Origin: Streptococcus thermophilus | GTDB lineage: Bacteria; Bacillota; Bacilli; Lactobacillales; Streptococcaceae | Assembly: GCF_010120595.1 (NCBI RefSeq) | Contig: NZ_CP038020.1 | Span: forward strand, 992,001 to 1,056,000 | Reading direction: 5' to 3' | DNA: 64,000 nt | Shown here: in pieces, positions 17,965 through 25,692 of the stretch | Layout of the letters: each line of letters starts with the position of its first letter | Numbering within the stretch: position 1 is the first letter of the stretch | Made by a program: the position numbers and the translations under genes | Notes under the pieces: model-generated | Seen by the model: only the letters and a program-made list of their open reading frames with translations | Databases searched by the model: none | Told to the model about the DNA's origin: nothing

Positions 17965-17987
17965 TTATTTAGAATGATTCTAAATAA
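17965..17987 (+). promoter_or_regulatory. FUR-family (PerR/Fur-like) operator
   Basis: The core TTAGAATGATTCTAA (17969-17983) is a perfect 7-1-7 palindrome of the PerR/Fur box type and extends to 11-1-11 at 17965-17987. It lies just downstream of the -10. A second 7-1-7 box, TTGTAATCATTCTAA (17935-17949), coincides with the -35. Binding of a FUR-family metalloregulator (PerR, Fur or Zur) would block the promoter; which member cannot be told from the site. Confidence 0.75.
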
Positions 17988-17992
17988 GGAGT

Positions 17993-18682
17993 ATGAAATT
18001 GGAAGATAAGAATTTTGCAGAACGTTTAAATATTTTGAGAGCAGGAGTGTTGGGGGCCAATGACGGCATCATTTCCATTGCGGGAGTGGTTATCGGTGTG
18101 GCCAGTGCGACATCAAACATCTGGTTCATCTTGATTTCTGCCTTATCAGCGATTTTTACCGGTGCCTTTTCGATGGCAGGTGGTGAATATGTCAGTGTGT
18201 CAACGCAAAAAGATACCGAAGAAGCGGCTGTCGCTAAGGAACAAGCCCTTTTGGATCGCTCACCTGAGTCAGCTAGAGAAAGTTTATATCAAACCTTCCT
18301 CAGTCAAGGGGATTGCGAAACAGAAGCGGAAGTTAAGGTCAATCAAGCCTTCAGTAAAAATCCTATCAAGGTCTTAGTTGAGGAAAAATATGGGGTGGAT
18401 ATGGAAGAAATCACCAATCCATGGCATGCTGCCGTATCTAGTTTTCTGTCCTTTTCAGTGGGATCTTTGCCTCCAACGCTAACTATCCTGCTTTTCCCAG
18501 ACCCTTACCGTATTCCTATAACAGCGGTTGTGGTTGCACTGACCTTAATCTTGATTGGTTATGTTAGTGCTAAACTTGGGAAAGCACCTGTTAAACAAGC
18601 GATGTTGCGAAACTTGGCAGTAGGACTCTTGACCATGCTCGTGACCTATGTAGTTGGGCAAGTCTTCCATGTGAATGTGTAA
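17993..18682 (+). CDS. VIT1/CCC1-family iron/manganese transporter
   Basis: A 229-residue membrane protein of the vacuolar iron transporter family. Landmarks are the N-terminal LGANDGIISIAGVVIGVA, helix 2 with GAFSMAGGEYVSVSTQ, the charged cytoplasmic loop with E-A-E-V-K, and two further C-terminal helices. Members move Fe(II) or Mn(II) out of the cytosol. The FUR-type double operator at its promoter fits metal or peroxide control and is the best evidence for its role. Confidence 0.88.
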   Translation: MKLEDKNFAERLNILRAGVLGANDGIISIAGVVIGVASATSNIWFILISALSAIFTGAFSMAGGEYVSVSTQKDTEEAAVAKEQALLDRSPESARESLYQTFLSQGDCETEAEVKVNQAFSKNPIKVLVEEKYGVDMEEITNPWHAAVSSFLSFSVGSLPPTLTILLFPDPYRIPITAVVVALTLILIGYVSAKLGKAPVKQAMLRNLAVGLLTMLVTYVVGQVFHVNV

Positions 18683-18699
18683 TTGTTAGTAGTATGAGT

Positions 18700-18722
18700 C
18701 TACCTTTTAGGTAGGCTTTTTT
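18700..18722 (+). terminator. Terminator after the VIT transporter
   Basis: CTACCT (18700-18705), loop TTT, AGGTAG (18709-18714), then GC and a T-run. Confidence 0.75.
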
Positions 18723-18746
18723 TGTCTACTAGACCAGACTTATCCA

Positions 18747-18755
18747 TGGTACAAT
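18747..18755 (+). promoter_or_regulatory. Extended -10 promoter of rsuA, possibly leaderless
   Basis: TGGTACAAT (TG-N plus -10 TACAAT at 18750-18755) lies six bases before the ATG at 18762, so transcription would begin at or next to the start codon. No Shine-Dalgarno is visible. Confidence 0.5.
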
Positions 18756-18761
18756 AGGGCT

Positions 18762-19481
18762 ATGCGTTTAGATAAATTATTAGGACAGTCGGGCTATGGT
18801 TCTCGCAATCAGGTCAAGAATCTCATTCGTAGTCGTCAGGTATATGTAGATGGTGTCCTGGCGGATCGAGATAATCTTAATGTGGATGCTAGTCTTCAAA
18901 CCATCATGGTTTCTGGTAAGGAACTGGAGCATGCGCCAGAAGTCTACTACCTTATGAATAAGCCGTCAGGAGTGGTGTCAGCTAGAAAGGACAAGGAACA
19001 CCAAACAGTTATTGATTTGATTAGGCCTGAGGATCAGCGAGAGGGCCTTTATCCTGTGGGACGTTTGGATAGAGATACGGAAGGTTTGGTGTTGATTACC
19101 AATAATGGTCCCTTGGGCTTTGCCATGCTTCACCCACGCTATCATGTGGCTAAGACATATTATGTTGAGGTTAATGATATTCTGGGGCCTGATGCACCTG
19201 CATTTTTTGAGTCTGGTGTAGTTTTTGAAGATGGTACTGTTTGTCAATCAGCTCAGCTGGAAATTTTAAGTTCTGCGAGTGACAAGAGCTGTGCTCGAAT
19301 TACGATTTCGGAAGGTAAGTTTCATCAAGTAAAAAAGATGTTTTTGGCTTATGGGGTCAAGGTGACCTATCTCAAGCGTATCTCTTTCGGAGAGTTTAAA
19401 CTTGATGAAGGGATGGCAGTAGGTTCCTACCGAACCTTGACTGAAGCGGAAAAAACAATCTTGCGTACTTATTTGGGTTAG
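18762..19481 (+). CDS. rsuA: 16S rRNA pseudouridine synthase, RsuA family
   Basis: A 239-residue RsuA/RluB-family enzyme. The S4 RNA-binding domain covers the N-terminus (MRLDKLLGQSGYGSRNQV). The catalytic motif GRLDRDTEGL contains the nucleophilic Asp, and the C-terminal ISEGKFHQVKKMF is conserved. RsuA proper makes pseudouridine 516 in 16S rRNA. The exact target among paralogues is inferred from length and overall similarity. The start codon appears to lack a leader. Confidence 0.88.
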   Translation: MRLDKLLGQSGYGSRNQVKNLIRSRQVYVDGVLADRDNLNVDASLQTIMVSGKELEHAPEVYYLMNKPSGVVSARKDKEHQTVIDLIRPEDQREGLYPVGRLDRDTEGLVLITNNGPLGFAMLHPRYHVAKTYYVEVNDILGPDAPAFFESGVVFEDGTVCQSAQLEILSSASDKSCARITISEGKFHQVKKMFLAYGVKVTYLKRISFGEFKLDEGMAVGSYRTLTEAEKTILRTYLG

Positions 19482-19716
19482 TAGCTAAGGTGCGATAGGA
19501 ACTTTCAATCAGCTGATAAGACTATCTTATCACTAGTCTTAATACGACAACACCTATAATGACAGTATTTTTTAGAGGTATAAGAAATACTTATGGAATA
19601 CTATAAATATTTTTTATTTCTCAAGTATCGCTTCTGGTGGTATGATGAAATCAATTCGATTGAGAGTTTCACAAATAGATTGACAATCCAAAACTGATCA
19701 GAGAGGGAGGTTCATT
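19482..19716. other. Intergenic region, no gene seen
   Basis: The only structure noticed is a small hairpin GATAAGA-CTA-TCTTATC near 19515-19531, without a T-run. The ribosome site of the next gene (GAGGGAGG) is at 19700-19707. Confidence 0.6.
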
Positions 19717-20862
19717 ATGACAGAAGTATTTTACGATCATTTAGCAAAGACGCGTCATCAGATTCACCAACATCCAGAGGTTTCTGGGGAGGAGCATGAG
19801 ACGACAGTCTTTTTGAAAGCTTATTTGAAAAATCTAGGTGTTGAGCCTTTAAATTATCCCTTGAAGACAGGACTCATCGCTGAGATTGGGTCAGGTCATC
19901 CTATTATTGCCTTGCGTGCTGATATTGATGCCCTACCGATTAAGGAAAAGACAGGTCTTCCTTATGCTAGCGACAATGGTGCCATGCATGCTTGTGGTCA
20001 TGATTTTCACCAGACCTCTCTGCTTGGTGCTGCTCAGCTTTTAAAAGAAAGAGAAGCAGAGCTTAAGGGGACTGTTCGATTAATTTTTCAACCGGCTGAG
20101 GAAAATTTCCAAGGGGCCTATCAGGTCATTGAAGCGGGCGGTATTGAGGGTGTGTCAGCTATCATCGGTTACCACAATAATCCTCACTTGAAACCTGGTC
20201 AGATTGGCCTTCGTTCAGGTGCTATTTTGGCAGGCGTGGAGCAGTTTAGGGTTGATGTCAAAGGTGTTTCGTCCCATGCAGCCCGTCCTGATTTGGGTGT
20301 GGATACGGTCTTGGTTACTACGACTATCATTAATAATTTACAGCAAATTGTGGCTCGGACGGTATCTCCCTTTGAGTCAGCTGTATTGTCAGTTACTCAT
20401 ATCGAAGTTGGAAATACCTGGAATGTTCTTCCAGCAGCCGGCTTCTTCGAAGGAACGATTCGGACTTTCGAGCCTAAGGTTCGGGAAGATGTCATTGCTC
20501 GCTTTGAAAAAGTTGTTCAGGCGACAGCGGATCAGTTTGGTGCTCAAGTTGACATTACTTGGGGTAATTCACCTTACGTGACCAACAATGACCAGACTCT
20601 CACACCGCTCATCTTTGAAAATTCTAAAGCCTTCGCAGAAGTGATTGAAACGCTACCATCAACAGGCGGAGAAGACTTTGCGGCTTATCAAAAGGAAATA
20701 CCAGGAGTCTTTGCCTTTGTCGGCACTAATGGTGAGGAGGATGCCCCAGGCTGGCATCATGATGATTTCCTTGTGAAAGATGAAGCCTTGCCTGTAGCCG
20801 TTAATTACTATGTGGAAAACGCTCTTTTCCTCCTTGATTATTTTAAGGAGCAAGACGACTGA
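19717..20862 (+). CDS. M20-family amidohydrolase (N-acyl amino acid deacylase type)
   Basis: A 381-residue zinc peptidase-like enzyme of the M20D group. Metal ligands are seen in HACGHDFH (about residues 91-98), in the catalytic QPAEEN and in the C-terminal GWHHDDF. The dimerisation domain starts near residue 175. Relatives remove acyl groups from N-acyl amino acids, hippurate, indole-acetyl amino acids or N-acetyl-diaminopimelate. The last is less likely here because no dap genes are next to it. It is followed by decayed sequence, so it is probably monocistronic. Confidence 0.85.
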   Translation: MTEVFYDHLAKTRHQIHQHPEVSGEEHETTVFLKAYLKNLGVEPLNYPLKTGLIAEIGSGHPIIALRADIDALPIKEKTGLPYASDNGAMHACGHDFHQTSLLGAAQLLKEREAELKGTVRLIFQPAEENFQGAYQVIEAGGIEGVSAIIGYHNNPHLKPGQIGLRSGAILAGVEQFRVDVKGVSSHAARPDLGVDTVLVTTTIINNLQQIVARTVSPFESAVLSVTHIEVGNTWNVLPAAGFFEGTIRTFEPKVREDVIARFEKVVQATADQFGAQVDITWGNSPYVTNNDQTLTPLIFENSKAFAEVIETLPSTGGEDFAAYQKEIPGVFAFVGTNGEEDAPGWHHDDFLVKDEALPVAVNYYVENALFLLDYFKEQDD

Positions 20863-21091
20863 CTATTCCCTTAATTGAAATCACTAGTAATGCAAAAACT
20901 GTTGCGGAAAGAAGTCCAATTATCCAGAGTTTCTCTTGGGTCATAAGCAATTAGCAGACCAAGGACTCTTTGATTATTTTATTAAGAGTTTTCCATGAAG
21001 CTTAAGGATTTTAAATTGGTGCTGTTTTTGAAAATAAAAAGGAGGATGTGCATAAGAAAAAATACTCTTTTGATCATTTAGTTTACAACTT
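20863..21091 (+). other. Degenerate coding remnant between the amidohydrolase and ald
   Basis: Two short pieces in different frames look coding: IPLIEITSNAKTVAERSP then IIQSFS near 20870-20935, and LGHKQLADQGLFDYFIKSFP near 20937-20998. I do not recognise the parent protein. An AAGGAGG site at 21040-21046 precedes GTG (21049), which opens a 25-codon frame with no recognisable product. Confidence 0.35.
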
Positions 21092-21122
21092 AAGAGCCCA
21101 GCCGATTGGTTGGGTTCTTTTG
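21092..21122 (+). terminator. Terminator upstream of the ald remnant
   Basis: A 12-bp stem (21092-21103 with 21108-21119, two G-U pairs) has a GATT loop and a short T-run. Confidence 0.75.
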
Positions 21123-21203
21123 TGAATTGTTTAGATAGTTAGGGGAGTATGATTCTAAGGTCTTAAAATAGCGGAGATTTTTTTCTCTTGATTTTAGTTA
21201 AAA

Positions 21204-21217
21204 TGAAAGCGCTATTA
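21204..21217 (+). promoter_or_regulatory. cre-like site upstream of the ald remnant
   Basis: TGAAAGCGCTATTA matches the CcpA cre pattern except at the last bases (TTA instead of a terminal CA). It would fit catabolite control of alanine dehydrogenase before the gene was lost. Confidence 0.4.
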
Positions 21218-21294
21218 TTACAGGGAGATAGATAGGAAGTGGTTAAGCGATTTGCACAATCCTTTACCTTATGACCTCCGAATGAGGAGAAAAT

Positions 21295-21745
21295 ATGTTA
21301 ATTGGTATTCCAAAAGAAATCAAAAACAACGAAAACCGTGTAGCTCTTACACCTGCAGGTGTCCAAAGTCTTTTGGCTAAGGGACACGTAGTATTAATCG
21401 AAACAAATGCGTCCAAGTTCTGTTATTGTTAACGTTGCCGTTGACCAAGGTGGGGTTGTTGAGACTGTGAATCGTGTGACAAGTCACGATAAGCCTGTTT
21501 ATGAAACACACGGTGTCCTTCACTATGCTGTTGCTAATATTCCAGTTGCAGTAGCACGTACATCAACCATTGCTCTTACCAATGTTACCCTTCCTTATAT
21601 CGAAGCTCTTGCAGGAGTAGGCTTTAAACAGGCTATTGAAAATGACGAAGGCCTTCGCCAAGGTGTAACGACTTATCAAGGTCACATTACTAGCCAACCT
21701 GTTCCAGAAGGATTGAATAGAAGCTGTACAGCTATTGACGAGTGA
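21295..21745 (+). pseudogene. ald: Alanine dehydrogenase with large internal deletion
   Basis: ATG 21295 (AGGAGA upstream) starts a clear Ald N-terminus, [20 protein letters not shown] to VVLIETNA. At about 21407 the sequence jumps, in another frame, to the C-terminal third ([19 protein letters not shown], then NIPVAVARTSTIALTNVT). Ald is about 370 residues; roughly 230 from the middle are missing, including the NAD-binding glycine motif. The product cannot be active. Alanine dehydrogenase interconverts alanine and pyruvate. A terminator still follows the remnant. Confidence 0.9.
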
Positions 21746-21778
21746 CTATAAGTTTATAATTTTATCAGAATGAAAGAG

Positions 21779-21811
21779 AAGTCGCGCCATGAATTGGTGT
21801 GACTTTTTTTA
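21779..21811 (+). terminator. Terminator of the ald remnant
   Basis: AAGTCGCGCCA (21779-21789) pairs with TGGTGTGACTT (21795-21805) through two G-U pairs, followed by a T-run. Confidence 0.8.
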
Positions 21812-22000
21812 GTTAGGATAAGAGGTAATCGTGTGTTTAGTAGTTGATTGTCAAGTGTCTATAAAGCTTAAATCTGCTTATTTTTTTCTAATCTAGGTAT
21901 TGTTTTATGCTATAATGAGCAGACATCTTAACATTAGTAATGAGTACCTATGACTCTTTCTGTTTTTACTTAAAAAATGCGCTCATAAAGAGGTTTTACC

Positions 22001-22162
22001 ATGGCCAATCATATTCGTGTTCTCACAGAAATTATTTTCTCTTAGCTTGTCGTCTTTTATTTTGGTGTAAAAATCGATGTATCATTGACCAAGTTTCTAA
22101 TTACAATAGGTGTGGCAGCGCTGCTTGAAATGATTTACCATGTGATACTTGCTCGAAGATAG
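22001..22162 (+). pseudogene. Small membrane protein gene with an in-frame TAG
   Basis: ATG 22001 with AAAGAGG upstream begins MANHIRVLTEIIFS, then TAG at 22043-22045. The same frame continues for 38 codons as a hydrophobic protein ending VILARR and TAG at 22160. A single base change would restore a 53-residue membrane protein. TGCTATAAT at 21908-21916 is a likely extended -10 promoter. I cannot assign a family. Confidence 0.5.
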
Positions 22163-22312
22163 GAGCAAATATTTCTTTCGAAGCTTTTTGGAGAAACTGT
22201 GGACAACTCTTTAGAAAAAATGTTGTGTTCTTCGTTTTTTTTAGTTTTTTACCACATAATTTTCAAAGGGTGCATATATCTCCATTAACATAAGATATGA
22301 AATCGGTTACAT

Positions 22313-22332
22313 AAAAAGCTGTAGCTTTTTTA
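22313..22332 (+). terminator. Short hairpin terminator
   Basis: AAAAAGCT-GT-AGCTTTTTT, a small stem ending in T. The stretch from 22163 to here holds no gene that I can see. Confidence 0.5.
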
Positions 22333-22348
22333 TTTTCCAGTTCAGATA

Positions 22349-22378
22349 TTGGTAGTCTGAAAAATTAAATGATACAAT
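22349..22378 (+). promoter_or_regulatory. Promoter of the RclA-like gene
   Basis: TTGGTA (22349-22354) and TACAAT (22373-22378), spacing 18. Confidence 0.5.
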
Positions 22379-22402
22379 GGCAGAATATAGGAGGATGCAG
22401 AA

Positions 22403-23719
22403 ATGGTAAACTATGATTTGATTGTTATCGGTTTTGGTAAAGCCGGTAAAACGTTGGCTGCTAAGATGAATGCGGCTGGTAAGAAAGTTGCTGTCATCGA
22501 GCGCAGTAAAGCTATGTATGGTGGTACTTGCATTAATATTGCGTGTATCCCAACTAAGACTATGATTGTTGCGGCTGAGAAGGGCTGGTCATTTGACGAC
22601 ACCATGAAAGAACGTGGTGCAGTGACTAGTCGTCTTAATGCTAAGAATTATAAAATGTTGGCAGACAATGGCGTTGATGTCATTGATGCAGAAGCACATT
22701 TTGTGTCAAATAAGGTCATTGAAGTGGTGGCTGGTGATGACCGTCAAGAGCTTACAGCTGAGACTATTGTTATCAATACAGGCGCTGTGTCTAATATCTT
22801 GCCTATTCCTGGCTTGACAACAACTAAGCATGTTTACGACTCAACTGGCATTCAAACTCTTGAAGCTTTGCCAAAACGCTTGGGTATCCTAGGTGGTGGT
22901 AATATCGGTCTTGAATTTGCTGGCCTTTATAACCGTTTGGGTAGTCAAGTGACTGTCTTGGATGCAGCGACTAGCTTCTTGCCACGTGTAGAGCCATCTA
23001 TTGCTAAGCTGGCCAAGCAATACATGGAAGAGGACGGCATTGTCTTTGAGCAAGGTGTTAAAACTTCCGAAGTAAAAAATGACGGTGATGAAGTTGTCGT
23101 TGTTACTGACAAAGGTGAGTTTCATTTTGATGCTCTCCTCTATGCGACAGGACGCAAGCCTAATATCGAACCTCTTCACTTGGAAAATACAGATATTGCC
23201 TTGACAGAACGTGGCGGTATTCAGGTTAATAAGCATTTGGAAACAAGCGTTCCTGGTGTATTTGCAGTGGGTGATGTTAATGGTGGACTTCAATTCACTT
23301 ATATTTCATTAGATGATTTCCGTATTGTCTTTAATTACTTGACAGGGGATGGTAGCTATAACCTTGAAACACGTGGAGCAGTTCCAACTGCCATGTTCCT
23401 CAACCCACCTTTGGCACAGGTTGGCCTTACTGAAGACCAAGCCAGAGCAGCAGGTGGACCAGTTGCTGTCAAGGAACTTCCAGTTGCTGGCATGCCTCGT
23501 GGTCATGTTAACGGTGATTTGCGCGGTGCTTTCAAAGCTGTGGTAAATCCTGAAACTAAGGAAATCTTGGGTGTGACCCTCTTTGGTCAAGAATCTCATG
23601 AAATTATCAATCTAATTACCCTTGCTATGAACCATCATATTCCATACACAGATTTGGCTAACCAAATCTTCACTCACCCAACTATGGCTGAGAACCTAAA
23701 CGACTTGTTTGCGATTTAA
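22403..23719 (+). CDS. RclA-like FAD-dependent disulfide oxidoreductase
   Basis: A 438-residue flavoprotein of the pyridine nucleotide-disulfide oxidoreductase class I family. It starts with IGFGKAGKTLA (FAD loop). The redox cysteines are in YGGTCINIACIPTKT. ILGGGNIGLEFA is the NAD(P) loop, AVGDVNGGLQFTYISLDDFRI follows, and the C-terminus has IFTHPTMAENLNDLF. As I recall it, E. coli RclA, a hypochlorous-acid-induced Cu(II) reductase, shares FGKAGKTLA, AMYGGTCINI and GGLQFTYISLDD. Glutathione reductase and lipoamide dehydrogenase are less likely because those segments differ. It is monocistronic with promoter and terminator. Confidence 0.82.
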   Translation: MVNYDLIVIGFGKAGKTLAAKMNAAGKKVAVIERSKAMYGGTCINIACIPTKTMIVAAEKGWSFDDTMKERGAVTSRLNAKNYKMLADNGVDVIDAEAHFVSNKVIEVVAGDDRQELTAETIVINTGAVSNILPIPGLTTTKHVYDSTGIQTLEALPKRLGILGGGNIGLEFAGLYNRLGSQVTVLDAATSFLPRVEPSIAKLAKQYMEEDGIVFEQGVKTSEVKNDGDEVVVVTDKGEFHFDALLYATGRKPNIEPLHLENTDIALTERGGIQVNKHLETSVPGVFAVGDVNGGLQFTYISLDDFRIVFNYLTGDGSYNLETRGAVPTAMFLNPPLAQVGLTEDQARAAGGPVAVKELPVAGMPRGHVNGDLRGAFKAVVNPETKEILGVTLFGQESHEIINLITLAMNHHIPYTDLANQIFTHPTMAENLNDLFAI

Positions 23720-23723
23720 AATG

Positions 23724-23748
23724 AAAAGAGCCGTGAGGCTCTTTTTTA
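23724..23748 (+). terminator. Terminator after the RclA-like gene
   Basis: AAAGAGCC (23725-23732), loop GTGA, GGCTCTTT (23737-23744) and a T-run. Confidence 0.9.
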
Positions 23749-23768
23749 ATATAGAAGAAAAATTTTTT

Positions 23769-23956
23769 AAGACTTTCCTTAGGTGATTTCGGTCGTCAGC
23801 GACCTTCTTCGAAGTTCCATGACTAATTTTTGAGCCCCTTCACTTTTTAATTTCTAGGCTCAGGCTAAAACAGTTTCCCGAACTGTTTTACTCTCAAAAA
23901 TTCCGAGTTCCTGAAACTATTATGCTTCAGGAACTTTTCTCACAGCGGAAAGTCTT
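23769..23956. repeat. Structured 188-bp element bounded by inverted repeats
   Basis: AAGACTTTCC (23769-23778) and GGAAAGTCTT (23947-23956) are perfect 10-bp inverted ends. Inside are nested pairs: GGTCG/CGACC (23791-23804), AATTTTTGAG with CTCAAAAATT (23825-23834 and 23893-23902), AAAACAGTT/AACTGTTTT (23867-23889) and AGTTCCTGAA/TTCAGGAACT (23906-23935). No coding frame is apparent. It could be a small non-autonomous mobile repeat or a structured RNA. Confidence 0.5.
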
Positions 23957-23987
23957 GTAAAAAGCAAATCACAAATCATAGGTTAAT

Positions 23988-24551
23988 CTATTTGATAAAT
24001 TCTATAGAAATGTTTGGCCAGAATATGTTCCAATTTTTCTTTTTTACTCTCTCGTTATAGATCATTTGTCGGTCCTTGTCTGAAAAGTAATGCGGTGTGG
24101 GTGATACTCTGAAGTTAATCAAATCGTTTGTTCCAAAAGGAATAAATACTTCTAGTTCCTGATTGTCATTTAGTCTAGCAGCTATGGCAGTACATTTTTC
24201 GGGAAATTTTGAAACAGCATCGGTAGAGCTGACATACTTTTCAGTATTAGGACTATGTATATTCATATAATACTGATTTTTTATTTCCCAATTGTATTCA
24301 GGATATTTTTTCTTTATTTGATTTTCTATTTCAACAGTTTGCTCATATGATATGTTTTTATCAAAGAAAATGACATCGATATCTGAGAAATTGATATTTG
24401 AAGATGTACTTCCGGTGCTTAAGTAGTCCCAAATATAATTGCGTAAAGTTCCAGCACAAAGCCAACAGTCATTAAGTTGGAAAGAGTGGATAATCTTTAA
24501 TAGTGCCATTAGTTCGGAGTTCTGTTTAATTAGTTTTTCGACATCAATCAT
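23988..24551 (-). CDS. Nucleotidyltransferase-fold protein of unknown substrate
   Basis: A 187-residue protein. FSDIDVIFFD (about residues 55-64) is the metal-binding motif of the polymerase-beta-like nucleotidyltransferases, preceded by WLCAGTLRN, a G-T helix. It resembles the single-domain NTP_transf_6 family. It is monocistronic on the minus strand, surrounded by plus-strand genes, and AT-rich. No HEPN or other partner gene is adjacent, so a toxin-antitoxin role is not supported. The start ATG at 24551 has GAGGTT upstream. Confidence 0.7.
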   Translation of the reverse strand: MIDVEKLIKQNSELMALLKIIHSFQLNDCWLCAGTLRNYIWDYLSTGSTSSNINFSDIDVIFFDKNISYEQTVEIENQIKKKYPEYNWEIKNQYYMNIHSPNTEKYVSSTDAVSKFPEKCTAIAARLNDNQELEVFIPFGTNDLINFRVSPTPHYFSDKDRQMIYNERVKKKNWNIFWPNISIEFIK

Positions 24552-24619
24552 TTTTTAACCTCATTGGTATTGTACTAGTTTAAGATAGAAATATCAATTT
24601 AGGACCATGTCTCTAATGC

Positions 24620-24652
24620 AAAGCGACACTCTAGGTTAGATATCGCTTTTTT
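24620..24652 (+). terminator. Hairpin terminator upstream of the mevalonate operon
   Basis: AAAGCGA (24620-24626) pairs with TCGCTTT (24643-24649), followed by a T-run. The remaining gap to 24813 holds TTGACC at 24730-24735, a possible -35 without a well-spaced -10. Confidence 0.6.
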
Positions 24653-24813
24653 TGCGCTTTGATGATAAGATAGAAGTGACATAGGAAAATTCCTTAGATT
24701 GGGGCTCTTAATCCACTCAGGGAGGTTTATTGACCTTGAGTCACCACTAGAATCTGTATGAAAAATATAGAAAGACACTCGCCTGAAAATTTGTCTGTGA
24801 GTGTGTGTAATTT

Positions 24814-25692
24814 ATGACTAAGAAAGTAGGAGTGGGCAAGGCTCACAGTAAGATTATTTTGATGGGGGAGCACTCGGTCGTTTATGGTCATCCTGCCCTT
24901 GCTCTCCCTCTTAAGGATATTGAGGTTGTCTGTCAGATTCAGGCGGCTGAGACTCCTTTGACGCTCAAGGCTCAAGATCCCTTGACGACGGCGATTTTTT
25001 CAGCGCTTAATTATCTGAAAATCAAGAATCGGCCTATCAGCTATGCTATTAAGTCAAGTGTTCCTGAAAAGCGTGGCATGGGGTCGTCTGCGGCTGTAGC
25101 CATTGCGGCAATTCGAGCGGTCTTTGATTATTTCGATCAAGAGCTTAGCCGGGAGACCTTGGAAATGCTGGTTCATCAGGCGGAGACCATAGCACATAGT
25201 AAACCGAGTGGTCTGGATGCTAAGACATGCTTGAGTGACAAAGCCATTAGCTTTACGCGTAATATCGGTTTCAAGGAAATCGAGGTCAATTTAGGTGCTT
25301 ATCTGGTCATTGCTGATACGGGTATCCATGGAAACACCCGTGAAGCTGTGGAAAAGGTTGAAGCTAATGGTTTAGATGCCTTGTCAGACCTCAACCAATT
25401 GGGTGAATTAAGTCAGAAGGCAGAACGGGCCCTCAAAGCCAAGGATCAAAAGCTTCTTGGACAGCTCATGTCTCAAGCCCATAATCATCTTAAATCTTTA
25501 GGCGTGTCTTGTGCCTTGTCGGACCTTCTAGTAGCAACTGCTCTGGACCACGGTGCACTGGGAGCAAAGATGTCAGGTGGAGGACTGGGTGGATGTATTA
25601 TTGCCCTAACAAGTACCAAGGATCAAGCCCAAATAATTGCTAAAAAACTTCAAGAAAAAGGAGCCGTAAACACGTGGATAGAAAGCCTGTAA
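24814..25692 (+). CDS. mvk: Mevalonate kinase
   Basis: A 292-residue GHMP kinase that phosphorylates mevalonate with ATP. GKAHSKIILMGEHSVVYG is the family N-terminus, PEKRGMGSSAAVA the ATP loop (about residues 90-102), SGLDAKT the catalytic Asp segment and KMSGGGLGGC the C-terminal motif. The ATG at 24814 has almost no Shine-Dalgarno (GTGTGTGTAATTT before it), so initiation may be weak. First gene of the mvk-mvaD-pmk-fni operon. Confidence 0.93.
   Translation: MTKKVGVGKAHSKIILMGEHSVVYGHPALALPLKDIEVVCQIQAAETPLTLKAQDPLTTAIFSALNYLKIKNRPISYAIKSSVPEKRGMGSSAAVAIAAIRAVFDYFDQELSRETLEMLVHQAETIAHSKPSGLDAKTCLSDKAISFTRNIGFKEIEVNLGAYLVIADTGIHGNTREAVEKVEANGLDALSDLNQLGELSQKAERALKAKDQKLLGQLMSQAHNHLKSLGVSCALSDLLVATALDHGALGAKMSGGGLGGCIIALTSTKDQAQIIAKKLQEKGAVNTWIESL

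Noticed and set aside
21407..21745. Stand-alone 112-codon gene
   Set aside because: It is the C-terminal third of ald with no ribosome site of its own.
23988..24551. Toxin-antitoxin module based on the nucleotidyltransferase
   Set aside because: No adjacent HEPN or other small partner gene on either side.
24797..24813. Leaderless start for mvk
   Set aside because: TGTAAT ends only two bases before the ATG, too close for a -10 that would start transcription at the AUG.
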